Part shown: positions 18,801 to 28,328 of the stretch, piece after piece
Layout: each line of letters begins with the position of its first letter
Numbering within the stretch: position 1 is the stretch's first letter
Assembly: GCA_019636285.1 (NCBI GenBank)
Contig: JAHBXV010000020.1
Span: 1-64,000, forward strand
DNA length: 64,000 nt
Origin: Planctomycetaceae bacterium
Lineage (GTDB): Bacteria; Planctomycetota; Planctomycetia; Planctomycetales; Planctomycetaceae
Direction of reading: 5' to 3'
The notes under the pieces: model-generated
What the model saw: only the letters and a program-made list of their open reading frames with translations
Told to the model about the DNA's origin: nothing
Database searches by the model: none
Made by a program: the position numbers and the translations under genes

Positions 18801-19717
18801 CGGCGTCCTCCCCGCTGGGCGACGCGCGGCATGGCTTTGCGATGCATGCGCAGGCGGACGACGTCAAACAGCACCTGTTCGAGCGGTTCGTCCGTTCGCA
18901 CCCGCCGAAAATCGACGCCCAGCCGCGAGCAGCTCTCGGCCACATTGGCGAGATGCTCTTCGAGCCGCTTGCGATAACGCTCCGCGGCAAAGCGGGGATC
19001 GACGTAGACCTGGCGGCCCGTTTCCAGGTCTTCGAACAACGCGGCATCGGAAAATTGAAAGTCGATCTCGGCCGGATCGAGAACCTGGAAGACGATCACA
19101 TCCTGCCCCCGCGCGACCAGCGCGCTGAGGCTGTCGAACCAGCCATCCAGCGGCGCGAGAAAGTCCGCAATGACCATCACCATCCCGCGCCGCAGCAACC
19201 GTTCGCACAATCGCTCGACGGGGCGATTCAAACGGCTGCCCCGCGCTTCCGGCGGCTGTTCCAGCGCCACCATCAGGCGTCGAAAGTGACCGGGACGGAA
19301 CCGCGCGGGAACGAATTCGTACAGATCGTCGCCAAATGTCGCCAGCCCCACGGCATCCCGCTGCGTGGTCAGGAACCATCCCAGCGTGGCCGCGAGAGTC
19401 CGGGCGTACTCGAACTTCGAGTAACCGCGACTGCCGAAGCTCATCGAACGACTGACGTCGAGCAGGATCTGACAGCGTAAATTGGTCTCGTCCTCGAAAC
19501 GCTTGATGTAGTCACGATCGGTCCGGGCGAAGAGCCGCCAGTCGAGGTAACGGGGGTCGTCCCCCTGCGTGTATTGGCGGTACTCGGTGAACTCGACCGA
19601 AAATCCATGAAACGGGCTGCGATTGAGACCGGTCTGAAAGCCTTCCACAACGTGCTTGGCGCGCATCTCCAGCGACTGAAGCTGCATCAGCGTCGCGGGA
19701 TCGATGTAGTCCGCCAT
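18797..19717 (-). CDS. DUF58 (vWA-fold) protein
   Basis: A 306-aa cytoplasmic protein from ATG 19717. The DUF58 signature EFTEYRQYTQGDDPRYLDWR lies at about 42-61, followed by the vWA-fold MIDAS DVSRSM (87-92). DUF58 proteins are regular partners of MoxR ATPases and probably act as adaptors or substrates for them. It begins 45 nt after the moxR-like gene and overlaps the next gene by 4 nt, so these three are surely co-expressed. The Shine-Dalgarno is weak, consistent with coupling to moxR. Confidence 0.9.
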   Translation of the reverse strand: MADYIDPATLMQLQSLEMRAKHVVEGFQTGLNRSPFHGFSVEFTEYRQYTQGDDPRYLDWRLFARTDRDYIKRFEDETNLRCQILLDVSRSMSFGSRGYSKFEYARTLAATLGWFLTTQRDAVGLATFGDDLYEFVPARFRPGHFRRLMVALEQPPEARGSRLNRPVERLCERLLRRGMVMVIADFLAPLDGWFDSLSALVARGQDVIVFQVLDPAEIDFQFSDAALFEDLETGRQVYVDPRFAAERYRKRLEEHLANVAESCSRLGVDFRRVRTDEPLEQVLFDVVRLRMHRKAMPRVAQRGGRR

Positions 19718-19761
19718 CGCAAAAACGTCCAAACATTTGCACCAAGTCGATACCGCCTGAC

Positions 19762-20772
<1,011 letters not shown>

Positions 20773-20900
20773 GGAAAGTTTCCGGTGGTGAGAACCTGTT
20801 GCCAGGTCGGTCAATTTGGTCGTATCCGTTCGCGAGGACCACTCGTTTAAGGCCGGATCATCCCCGGCCGGGCGCTGGAACCGCGAACTTCGTCAGTCTC

Positions 20901-20977
20901 CCTGACACAACCGGTTGTGCCTGTCAGAAACCTGCCAGACACAGGACGACACCTTATGGTACAGAGGTTGTGTCAGG
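20901..20977. promoter_or_regulatory. Palindrome and inverted repeat upstream of moxR copy 1
   Basis: CACAACCGGTTGTG (20906-20919) is a perfect 14-bp palindrome flanked by CTGA and TCAG. Its left part CCTGACACAACC (20901-20912) is also perfectly inverted as GGTTGTGTCAGG at 20966-20977. The site lies between the DUF4159 stop and the moxR start, so it could be an operator, a terminator for the two upstream genes, or an RNA hairpin. There is no T-tract. Confidence 0.45.
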
Positions 20978-20982
20978 ACATT

Positions 20983-21837
20983 TCAGTGTGTCATCGCATA
21001 GAAAATGATGTTGATCCCCAGCGGGTAGGCCCGCTTCTCCGAGAACTCCTGAAAGTACCAGGGATCTTCCCCTTCCCGTTCCCAGCCATCGCCCAGGTCG
21101 GTGTTGTGGCAGATGATGACCATCAAACGGCCCTTGTCGTCGAAGATTCCCCGATAGTGCGGCTCGCGGGCGTCTTCGCGTTCCCAGGTTCGCCCCGTTC
21201 CCCGATACGCCTGCGCCACGCCAATGCTGGGAATCTGCGGCTTCTCGGGAAGGTCGTACACGCAATGAAAGATCGGATGTTCGAGCGGAAGTTCGACCGG
21301 GTCGCGATCTGGAAAAACTCGCTTGATCTCGTAGTAAAAGTTCTCGTACTCCGCTTCGCCCCAGAAGTCATCCACCATCAGGAAGCCCCCCTTGAGCAGG
21401 TACTTCCGCAGCGCCACTACTTCAGCTTCTTCAAACTCCAGTTCGCCGGGCTCGATCATGTAGAGAAACGGAAACTCGAAGATCGCCGGGTCGGTGAGTT
21501 CCAGAATGCGGCCGTTGGGATCGACCTTCATCGACGTCAGTTGCTGCAAGCGGTAGGAGAAGTTCAGGTCGGCATCGGGGTAATCGGTCGACCAGCGTCC
21601 CCACCGCCGAAACGAGTTGTACTTGATCCGCACGAACGTGAAGACATCGTGTCGGAATACCGGATCGACCGACCATTCGGGAACGCCGTTGCGGTCGCCC
21701 GGAATAATCTCGCGGTCCCGACCGCGCTGCGCATCTCCCACGGAAATCAGGCAGGTTAGCAGCAACCCGGCCAGCAGGATCCAGCGCGGGGCCGTGCTCT
21801 TAAAGAGCGCCGTTTTGCGCGGGGCGACGTCACTCAT
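20983..21837 (-). CDS. Exported DUF4159 protein
   Basis: A 284-aa protein. A positively charged N-terminus and membrane/signal segment (about 17-36, TAPRWILLAGLLLTCLISVG) precede a DUF4159 domain covering the rest, with the typical MVDDFWGEAEYENFYYEIKRVFP segment and a GATase/flavodoxin-like fold. DUF4159 proteins are often encoded with vWA/MoxR clusters in planctomycetes and related bacteria. Their biochemical role is unknown. ATG 21837 overlaps the upstream stop (ATGA). Confidence 0.85.
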   Translation of the reverse strand: MSDVAPRKTALFKSTAPRWILLAGLLLTCLISVGDAQRGRDREIIPGDRNGVPEWSVDPVFRHDVFTFVRIKYNSFRRWGRWSTDYPDADLNFSYRLQQLTSMKVDPNGRILELTDPAIFEFPFLYMIEPGELEFEEAEVVALRKYLLKGGFLMVDDFWGEAEYENFYYEIKRVFPDRDPVELPLEHPIFHCVYDLPEKPQIPSIGVAQAYRGTGRTWEREDAREPHYRGIFDDKGRLMVIICHNTDLGDGWEREGEDPWYFQEFSEKRAYPLGINIIFYAMTH

Positions 21838-24563
21838 GGCTTCACCTCATCGACAGTGGTGGTCTCGCCATTCGATCCCGTTAATTCCAGCAAGAGCACC
21901 TGGGCATCACGAAACCGCGGGGCTGCCTCGAGCGCTTGCAGAACGGCTCGTTTCGCCCCCGCGTCTCCCTGCCGCTGCAGAATGCGGGCCAGCCGATAAT
22001 GAAGATCGGCGACGCTATCCGGGCTGAGTTCAAGTAAGCTCTCCAGCGCCCGCCGCGCGTCGGCGTCGTCCCCCAGTTTTTCGGCCGCGACCGCCAACGC
22101 CCGATGGGGGGCCGGCAGCAATGGATTGACGGCCAGTTGCCGCCGAGCCGCTTCCCGAACCGCTTCCCAGTTTTCGCTGGCAACGGCCAGCTCGATGATC
22201 CGCAAATAGACCGGCGTCACCGCGTCGGCCCGCCGCGCGAATTCCAGGAGGACTTCCAGTTCGTCGTCGGGCTCTTTGAGCAGTCGGTGCACGGTCGCGA
22301 GGAGATCATACGATTCTCCCCCGGCCGTGTACTCGGGAAACAGTTCGATCAGTTTGCGCAGCGGCGCCTTCGCTTCTTCGTAACGCTGCAGCGACGTCAA
22401 TTGTTCGGCTCGCAGCACGAGGCCCTGGAGGTTGTTGGGATGCTCATCGAGCCAGCGCTGCAGGCGGTCGGGATCATCGTCCTCGCGCTGGTCGGAAAGA
22501 TCGTGCTCCGTCCAGTCGACTAGTTCGCCATACCGCCGTGCCCGTTCGCGGGCATAGTCCTGAAACTCGGCGTTCAACTGCTCAAACGGTGTCGTCCGGC
22601 GTTCCAGCGAGTCGTTGAGCAACAAGCCGTTCGACAGATCATCCAGCACACCGCGGAGCGTCTCGAATCCGTAGCGTTCCACCAGAAAATCAATCACCAG
22701 CGACGACTGGTAATAGGCGAACGCCAATCCCCCGGCTCCGTCGGGCCGCAGGAACGCGCTGCTCAGCTCGTCGATCGGCGTCAACTGGCCGCTCAAAATG
22801 AGCTGCCGAAACCGGGGCGACATACGCGCCCCCCACGTCGGGTCGGCGAGGCGTTCTTCGTAAACCGAGATCCCCTCACTGAGCCAGCGGGGCAATCGAT
22901 GTTTGGTCAGTTCGAGCGTCACGACGTGACAATATTCATGCCACAGCACCGACTCCCAGTTCGATGGCGTGTCCGGTAACGCCGCCGGGCTGTTCGCGGT
23001 GATGACTCTTCCGAAACAGACCCCGAGATACCCGGAGGCCCCCGGCAGCCCGAACGTCCGCACGGCGAAGTCGTCCGGTTCCGGGAAAATTTCGACCAGT
23101 ACATCTCCGGGCGGTTCGTAACCGTACTTGGCCCCCAGCGTGGTCCGTGCTCGTTCGAGCAGATCGAGAACGGCATTGCCGTACAACCGCGCTTCGCGGG
23201 GCTCCATCCGAACGACGAAGGAGCCGCGCCGCAGTGTCGTGTAGGTCTCGATCTGCGTTTTCAGTTGAGTCAGATTAAAGAGCTGCACGTCATACGGATC
23301 GGCGGAGTGCGTCGCTTCCGCGAGTTTCCAGCCCTCTTCTTCCTGGCCCAGCCGAAGCAAATCTTCGGCCAGTTGCCGACGCGCCGGGCCGTACTCGGCT
23401 GAGAATTCGAGCGCCTTTCGCTGATACTCGGCCCCTTCCCGAAAACGGTACTTCTGCGACAGTTTGCGGCCGATCAGGTGGTCGACGGCGGGATTGTCGT
23501 GCCAATTCACCAGCGCCCGCTCGCGGAACTCCGCCGCCCCAGCCCGATCGTTATCGAGTTCCCGCAAGACCGCCCGCAGCGCCCACAACTCGGGAAGTTC
23601 CGCATGAATGGCTTCCAGCTCGTCCAGCCGTTGAGTGGCGTCTTCGTACTGTTCGCCGTCGATCAAGACTTCGATTTCGTCAACGAGGGCGGGCAGCAAG
23701 CGCGGATTCTGGCGAATGGCCGTGCTGAGGAGAATCGCGGCGCGGACCGGGTTCGACGGGCGCAACGTCTGGCTTAGGAGGAACGTGGCTTCCGTGTCCT
23801 CGGGAACATTCTTCAAGTGCGACTCGATGGTGTCGGCCGCCAGTTTGTAGTCCTGCTTCGACAACGCCAGTCGCGCGCTGGCCAGCATGGCTCGCCGATG
23901 TTTGGCGCGGAGTTGCAGCGCCCGGTCATAGAACGATTCGAGGACGGTCCGCGCATCGGCTCCGAGGTCGACCGCCATCTCGCCGAGCGCGACGAGGTTG
24001 TCGGCATCGCTGTACCGCCAGGGGGCGCGGGTCGCCGATTCACGGACTTCGAGGATGTACTTTTTCACTTCTTCGTCGCGGCCGGTCATGCGCCCCGCGT
24101 CGACACCGAGAATGCGAATGCGCACGCTCCAGGGATAGCGGCGGATGCCGTCGTCAAGCGTCGCCCAGGCATCTTCGCTGCGCCCGAGCGCCAGTTCGGC
24201 CTCTCCCTTGGCCAGATACCATTCTTCGCCAAAGGCACGATCGTGAATGGCGCGGTCGCACCAGTTGATGACCTGCTCGTAGCGCCCTTCCATCAGGGCT
24301 GTTTCCAGCCCCTCCATGCGGGGGACGGCGAGCTTTTCGTCCACTACGGACAGCTCAGCGATTCGCGCGGCGCGGGTTTTTAATTCCTCGGACTGCGCGA
24401 AACAAACTGGTCCGAGGAAAGTCGCGGCCAGGCTGAACATGACGAGCGTCGCGAGGCGAACCGTCACACGCCGGGACCAGAGACCGGGGCGACCGGAATG
24501 ATGCCTCACCCACGGACCGCCTCGCCACTGTTCCTTCGCAGCGCCCGGTTTCGACAGCCTCAT
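21834..24563 (-). CDS. Exported TPR protein with peptidase-MA-like zinc site
   Basis: A 909-aa protein. An N-terminal signal segment (about 34-57, VRLATLVMFSLAATFLGPVCFA) leads into many TPR-like helical repeats (about 60-440). A metallopeptidase-MA-like domain (about 460-640) holds the zinc motif HEYCH (LWHEYCHVVTLEL) and the downstream PRWLSEGISVYEE Glu. More TPRs follow to the end. HExxH plus the WLxEG Glu fits the gluzincin plan, so activity is possible. It is the first gene of the minus-strand operon, with ATG 24563 (a TTG sits just before it). A GTG further in (near 24508) is another possible start. Role: probably periplasmic protein processing or quality control, by inference. Confidence 0.82.
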   Translation of the reverse strand: MRLSKPGAAKEQWRGGPWVRHHSGRPGLWSRRVTVRLATLVMFSLAATFLGPVCFAQSEELKTRAARIAELSVVDEKLAVPRMEGLETALMEGRYEQVINWCDRAIHDRAFGEEWYLAKGEAELALGRSEDAWATLDDGIRRYPWSVRIRILGVDAGRMTGRDEEVKKYILEVRESATRAPWRYSDADNLVALGEMAVDLGADARTVLESFYDRALQLRAKHRRAMLASARLALSKQDYKLAADTIESHLKNVPEDTEATFLLSQTLRPSNPVRAAILLSTAIRQNPRLLPALVDEIEVLIDGEQYEDATQRLDELEAIHAELPELWALRAVLRELDNDRAGAAEFRERALVNWHDNPAVDHLIGRKLSQKYRFREGAEYQRKALEFSAEYGPARRQLAEDLLRLGQEEEGWKLAEATHSADPYDVQLFNLTQLKTQIETYTTLRRGSFVVRMEPREARLYGNAVLDLLERARTTLGAKYGYEPPGDVLVEIFPEPDDFAVRTFGLPGASGYLGVCFGRVITANSPAALPDTPSNWESVLWHEYCHVVTLELTKHRLPRWLSEGISVYEERLADPTWGARMSPRFRQLILSGQLTPIDELSSAFLRPDGAGGLAFAYYQSSLVIDFLVERYGFETLRGVLDDLSNGLLLNDSLERRTTPFEQLNAEFQDYARERARRYGELVDWTEHDLSDQREDDDPDRLQRWLDEHPNNLQGLVLRAEQLTSLQRYEEAKAPLRKLIELFPEYTAGGESYDLLATVHRLLKEPDDELEVLLEFARRADAVTPVYLRIIELAVASENWEAVREAARRQLAVNPLLPAPHRALAVAAEKLGDDADARRALESLLELSPDSVADLHYRLARILQRQGDAGAKRAVLQALEAAPRFRDAQVLLLELTGSNGETTTVDEVKP

Positions 24564-24696
24564 CAATACCCAATCCTCGCCGGCAAAAGACTGGATGCCC
24601 TGCGCCGGGACATCGGGCCAGTGACATCAGCAAACCTGATTGTGATCGAGCCCCGCCGAGTTTTCCAACCAGAATTCGCGCGTGTCGGCCCGTTCT

Positions 24697-25209
24697 CTAA
24701 GAAACCCCGCGCTTCCCTCCCTGGGTCGGACGAATTGTTTTTTGCTTCGCCAGCTGCATCTCGCGGCGGTCGGATTGCAGTTTGAGCTTTTCACGCTTGT
24801 CGTGGGCCTTGCGTCCCCGCGCCAGCGCGATCGTCAGCTTCACGATTCCGCGCTCCGAAAAGTGGACATCCAGCGGAATAATCGTGAGGCCACGGTCGTC
24901 GCCCTTGGAGGCGAACTTGCGAATCTGCGCCTTGTTCAAGAGCAGCTTGCGAGTCCGGCGACGTTCGTGATTGAGATAGGTCGCCTGGGGATACTCGGCA
25001 ATGTCGGCGTTCACCAGCCAGACTTCCCCATCCTTCACGCGAACGTGCGCCTCTTCAATGCCCATCTTGTGGTCGCGAATGCTTTTCACTTCGCTTCCAT
25101 GCAGGACGATGCCGCACTCCAGCTCTTCCAGGATTTCGTATTCGTGACGCGCGGAGCGATTCCTCGCCACGACACGCGCCTGTGCCGATTCATTGGATTT
25201 GCTGCTCAT
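24697..25209 (-). CDS. smpB: SsrA-binding protein SmpB
   Basis: A 170-aa RNA-binding protein that works with tmRNA in trans-translation to rescue stalled ribosomes. The OB-fold features are clear: EYEILEELECGIVLHGSEVKSI (about 23-44), the AEYPQATYLNHERRRTRKLLL strand, and the basic C-terminal tail ARGRKAHDKREKLKLQ. The family usually begins about 10 residues after this start. The N-terminal extension is short and the tail slightly long. The tmRNA gene itself is not in the window. It is on the same strand as the MA-peptidase gene and about 130 nt upstream of it. Confidence 0.95.
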   Translation of the reverse strand: MSSKSNESAQARVVARNRSARHEYEILEELECGIVLHGSEVKSIRDHKMGIEEAHVRVKDGEVWLVNADIAEYPQATYLNHERRRTRKLLLNKAQIRKFASKGDDRGLTIIPLDVHFSERGIVKLTIALARGRKAHDKREKLKLQSDRREMQLAKQKTIRPTQGGKRGVS

Positions 25210-25439
25210 CGCACGAACTCAATTTGCGGGTCTGGAAGGCCTGATCGAGGAGTCCCTCGGCGTCGGAGCCTTCGAGTCCCCAACATGTTCGCATAAAACC
25301 GAAGCATTGTAGAGCGCACGTCGGGTTTTCCGTCGGCCATTGTTCGCGGGGTGGGTCGACTGGCAACACCGCGGGCAACTGAATACGCTATTCCGTATCG
25401 ATCCCGGTATCTCTGGCAAACTTCTGCGAGAGGCCCACC

Positions 25440-25820
25440 ATGACTGACACTTCCGCGGACAATCTGTCCATGGCCGACGACACAACCCCGTCTCCGGACG
25501 AAGACGCCGTCTTGCAGGTCTACCAGGAGGGTCCCCTCACGGTGATCGGTTTCGCCGGTCAGCCGGTGCCGGATGAAGTCTGTATCGCCGCGTATCGCGA
25601 CCAGTTGCTCGAACTGGTCGATCGCGTCGGCTGCCAGGTTCTGGCCGTCGATTGCAGCGGCTTGCAGATGGTTCCCAGCGGCCTCTTGGGCGTGCTGACG
25701 ACCCTGCGGAAGCGAGTCGAACGCATCGAGATCCACAACGCCTGCCCGAACATTGTCGAGGTTCTCGAGCTGACGAAGCTCAATCGTCTGCTCGACATCC
25801 GCGCCGACAGCACCGCGTGA
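25440..25820 (+). CDS. STAS-domain (anti-sigma factor antagonist-like) protein
   Basis: A 126-aa protein whose residues 25-120 form a STAS domain. The family core D-x-S-x-(7)-S-G is present as DCSGLQMVPSGLLGVL, with S80 in the position usually phosphorylated by an anti-sigma kinase. ATG 25440 has GAGAGG upstream. No anti-sigma kinase or sigma-factor gene is adjacent, so partners must lie elsewhere. Likely a switch in a partner-switching pathway. Convergent with the rhodanese gene. Confidence 0.82.
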   Translation: MTDTSADNLSMADDTTPSPDEDAVLQVYQEGPLTVIGFAGQPVPDEVCIAAYRDQLLELVDRVGCQVLAVDCSGLQMVPSGLLGVLTTLRKRVERIEIHNACPNIVEVLELTKLNRLLDIRADSTA

Positions 25821-25873
25821 CTCGCGCTACGAAATTTCGCCTGTCAGCCGAAGGCTGATCCGCCATCTACCGC

Positions 25874-26248
25874 CTACTCGCGGACGACCGGGTGGCCTGC
25901 GTCGGTCCAGCCGCGATAGCCGCCGTCCATCGAAATGACGTGGGTATAGCCCATGTCCTGCAAATTGGCGGCTGCCAGGGCCGACCGGAAGCCGCCACCG
26001 CAGTACAGGATCATTTCCGTCGACACGTCGGGGACGCGCGCCTCGATGTCGCGCTCAATAATTCCCTTCCCCAAGTGAATCGCCCCCGGCAGATGGCCGG
26101 CAGTCCACTCGTGATCCTCACGCACATCAATCAGCAGAATGGAGTCACCGTTTTGCTGACGCTGGCGGACGTCTTCGACGGTGCATTCCTGGATCGTCGG
26201 GCGGATGCTTTCCACCAGTTTCAGAAATCGGGGGGCATGCTTGGCCAT
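25874..26248 (-). CDS. Rhodanese-like sulfurtransferase domain protein
   Basis: A 124-aa single-domain rhodanese with the active-site loop CGGGFRS (C83 to S89). The CxxxxRS form fits a sulfur- or selenium-binding persulfide Cys. The domain runs from about residue 22 to 122, with LLIDVREDHEWTAGHLPGAIHL as hallmark. No signal peptide, so cytoplasmic. No sulfur-metabolism gene is near, so the physiological role is open. Confidence 0.9.
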   Translation of the reverse strand: MAKHAPRFLKLVESIRPTIQECTVEDVRQRQQNGDSILLIDVREDHEWTAGHLPGAIHLGKGIIERDIEARVPDVSTEMILYCGGGFRSALAAANLQDMGYTHVISMDGGYRGWTDAGHPVVRE

Positions 26249-26291
26249 GGTAACTGGTCCCTTTCGAGGACATTGTCCGGGCTAAATTTTT

Positions 26292-26358
26292 GTGTGCCAC
26301 TGGCTCCGCCAGTGTGCCTTAAATTGTTCAACCATAACAAGATGCACTGGCGGGAGCG
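26292..26358. repeat. Dispersed palindromic repeat, family A copy 2
   Basis: The left arm GTGTGCCACTGGCTCCGCCA then GTGTGCCTT is intact (26292-26320). The right arm is decayed to GATGCACTGGCGGGAGCG (26341-26358). The same unit occurs at 30718-30797 and 16471-16548. Confidence 0.7.
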
Positions 26359-26385
26359 TCCAATTCCAGGTGAAATGGGGCACGA

Positions 26386-26453
26386 GACCGGAGCGGCGTG
26401 GCATAGGGGCAAAACCCACGCCCTTCCGCAAAGCCTTCAGGGCGCGCCACCCG
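26386..26453. repeat. Dispersed palindromic repeat, family B copy 3 (partial)
   Basis: The right arm CCACGCCCTTCCGCAAAGCC then TTCAGGGCGCGCCACCC (about 26415-26452) matches the family B arm at 34532-34565. The left arm is decayed to GGAGCGGCGTGGCATAGGGG. It directly follows the family A copy in the gap between the rhodanese and PfkB genes. Confidence 0.6.
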
Positions 26454-26470
26454 CTGCGATTGATTCCTGG

Positions 26471-27448
26471 TCACGCCTGTTCGGCAAGGGCCGTTGGGGC
26501 GTACTGCCTCAAGAAACCTTGCAGTTCGTCGCGACGGAACACGCCGACGGTGGCCCCGGTGGCCCGGACGCAACTGGCGCCGAGCGCCGCACCGCGCACC
26601 AGGCAGTTCTTCAGGCTCGCCCCATCCAGCCAGCCGTCGATGAAACCCGCGACGAACGCATCGCCGCTGCCGGTCCCGTCGACGAACTCCGTCTGAAACG
26701 CGGGAACTTCGATGAGACCGTCGCTGGTTCCCGCCACGGTTCCGGCCCCGCCGCACGTGACAACCGCGGTTCGCACGCCCCAATCGAGGAATGTCTGGAC
26801 CTGGCGGCGGACGTCCTTCGTCCCGCAAATGTGGGCGGCTTCGTCGCTGTTGGGTAGGAAGACATCGGTCTCGGGAAGAACCGGCCGGAGGGACTTCTCG
26901 TAATCGCCCGGCCCCGGCAGGACGACATCCAAAGTCGTCAGCACGCCCTGACGTCGTGCCCGGCGGAACAAGTCCGCGACCCGCTCGGCCGTTAGATCGC
27001 TCATCAGGCAATAGCCACCGATGGCTAGAACGCGTGTCTTCGCGAGAATCTCATCCGTCAGCTCGGCAGCGTCGAACCGCTGATTCGCTCCCAAGGCATG
27101 AATAAACCGGCGATCCTCTCCCGCGACGTTGACGATCAACGTGCTGCTGGTCGCCACGTCAGGCAGAACACTGGCCCAGCCGACGTCGACGCCAGCACTC
27201 TTCAACCGCTCGCAGACCCCGTGTCCGGGCAGGTCGTTTCCGACACGGCCCACCACCGCGACTTTGCGGTCGAGTTTCGCCAGATCGGTCGCGACATTCG
27301 CCGCGCAGCCCCCAATGGCAAAGTCGATCCGGTCGGTGAGCACCAGTTGCCCCGACGCGGGCAAATGAGAAATCGGCGTCGTGACAAAGTCGGCGACGAT
27401 CAGCCCCGCGCTGAGGCAGTCCCAGGGTCGTTCGGTCTTGTTCGGCAT
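26471..27448 (-). CDS. PfkB-family carbohydrate/nucleoside kinase
   Basis: A 325-aa ribokinase-fold ATP-dependent kinase. Visible motifs are the N-terminal GGCAANVA (46-53), a substrate-loop region, and the C-terminal signature DGTGSGDAF (257-265), in which D263 is the expected catalytic base. It phosphorylates a sugar or nucleoside. The substrate cannot be chosen from sequence. A single gene flanked by repeat copies downstream, with no sugar operon around it. Confidence 0.88.
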   Translation of the reverse strand: MPNKTERPWDCLSAGLIVADFVTTPISHLPASGQLVLTDRIDFAIGGCAANVATDLAKLDRKVAVVGRVGNDLPGHGVCERLKSAGVDVGWASVLPDVATSSTLIVNVAGEDRRFIHALGANQRFDAAELTDEILAKTRVLAIGGYCLMSDLTAERVADLFRRARRQGVLTTLDVVLPGPGDYEKSLRPVLPETDVFLPNSDEAAHICGTKDVRRQVQTFLDWGVRTAVVTCGGAGTVAGTSDGLIEVPAFQTEFVDGTGSGDAFVAGFIDGWLDGASLKNCLVRGAALGASCVRATGATVGVFRRDELQGFLRQYAPTALAEQA

Positions 27449-27721
27449 TCCAGACTAAGTCCAAAAAGTCACGAGGTGTCGATCTCGAATGCTGCCTGAG
27501 GATGCAAAGCCCTCGGCGAATTCCAAAAGCCCCCCGGCAATCTTCCATCACTTTCGCCAGCCGTGTAGTCTCAACGGTGAAGTCGCCACAACGTCGATCC
27601 GCCGCACTGCCCGGTTGGCCAAACCCGCCGCCACATTGAACGGCAACGCTGCTGGCGTCAATCGACCGAAGGTCGACTCGCGATCGACTCGACAGGGATA
27701 GTTGAGAGGGAAGGACGTCCG

Positions 27722-28132
27722 ATGAATCGACCATCCGACTCCGGAAAACTGGCCGTCAGCCTGCTTGCTGTCTTCATCGTGCTGGTGATGGGCGCGGCTT
27801 CGTGCGGCATGATTATTCTGTCGGCGGTCGATCATCCGTTATTCCCGTTGATTGGCACGGCCATCTTTTTCGCGATCGTGGCCATCGCCTGCCTGCGCGC
27901 CATCTTCGCGAATCAGCAGCAAGCCAATTGGGATTTGCTCGGCAGCCTTCTGGCGCTGGGACGCCAGAAGAATCAACACGTCGCCTATCGTGTGAAACGC
28001 CGACGGCCGTCACAGGGGGACGCGGGAGCCAATCGCCCGCCAACCGTCGAGGAACTCCGTTCCATTGCACGCGATAACGTCCGCTGGATTCCGCACGATC
28101 GCGACAAGTCTTCGCCAAACCAGGCTCCCTAG
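27722..28132 (+). CDS. Small two-helix membrane protein, unknown function
   Basis: A 136-aa protein with two membrane helices (about 9-34 and 39-63) and a basic, polar C-terminal tail from 64 on (RRRPSQGD, RPPTVEELRSIARDNVRWIPHD). ATG 27722 has AAGGAC upstream. I do not recognise the family. Both termini are probably cytoplasmic given the basic tail. Confidence 0.65.
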   Translation: MNRPSDSGKLAVSLLAVFIVLVMGAASCGMIILSAVDHPLFPLIGTAIFFAIVAIACLRAIFANQQQANWDLLGSLLALGRQKNQHVAYRVKRRRPSQGDAGANRPPTVEELRSIARDNVRWIPHDRDKSSPNQAP

Positions 28133-28328
28133 ACGGTTCGCCGAATTCCCGGCGGACGCCCGAGACAATCGTTTCAACCGTTAAAATCTACCCACCAGCC
28201 AATCGCACCGCAAAACCCCCATTCTTCGTAGACGCGGCTGTCTGACCGTGTGTAGCATCATCGCCAGACGTCGGGACTCGAGGCCGAGTCCGTGCGAAGA
28301 ATCTGGATTTGTGGGGGGGAAACTCAAA

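Noticed and set aside
25206-25736. Minus-strand frame overlapping the STAS gene
   Set aside because: The STAS frame on the plus strand has a domain and ribosome site; the other is its shadow.
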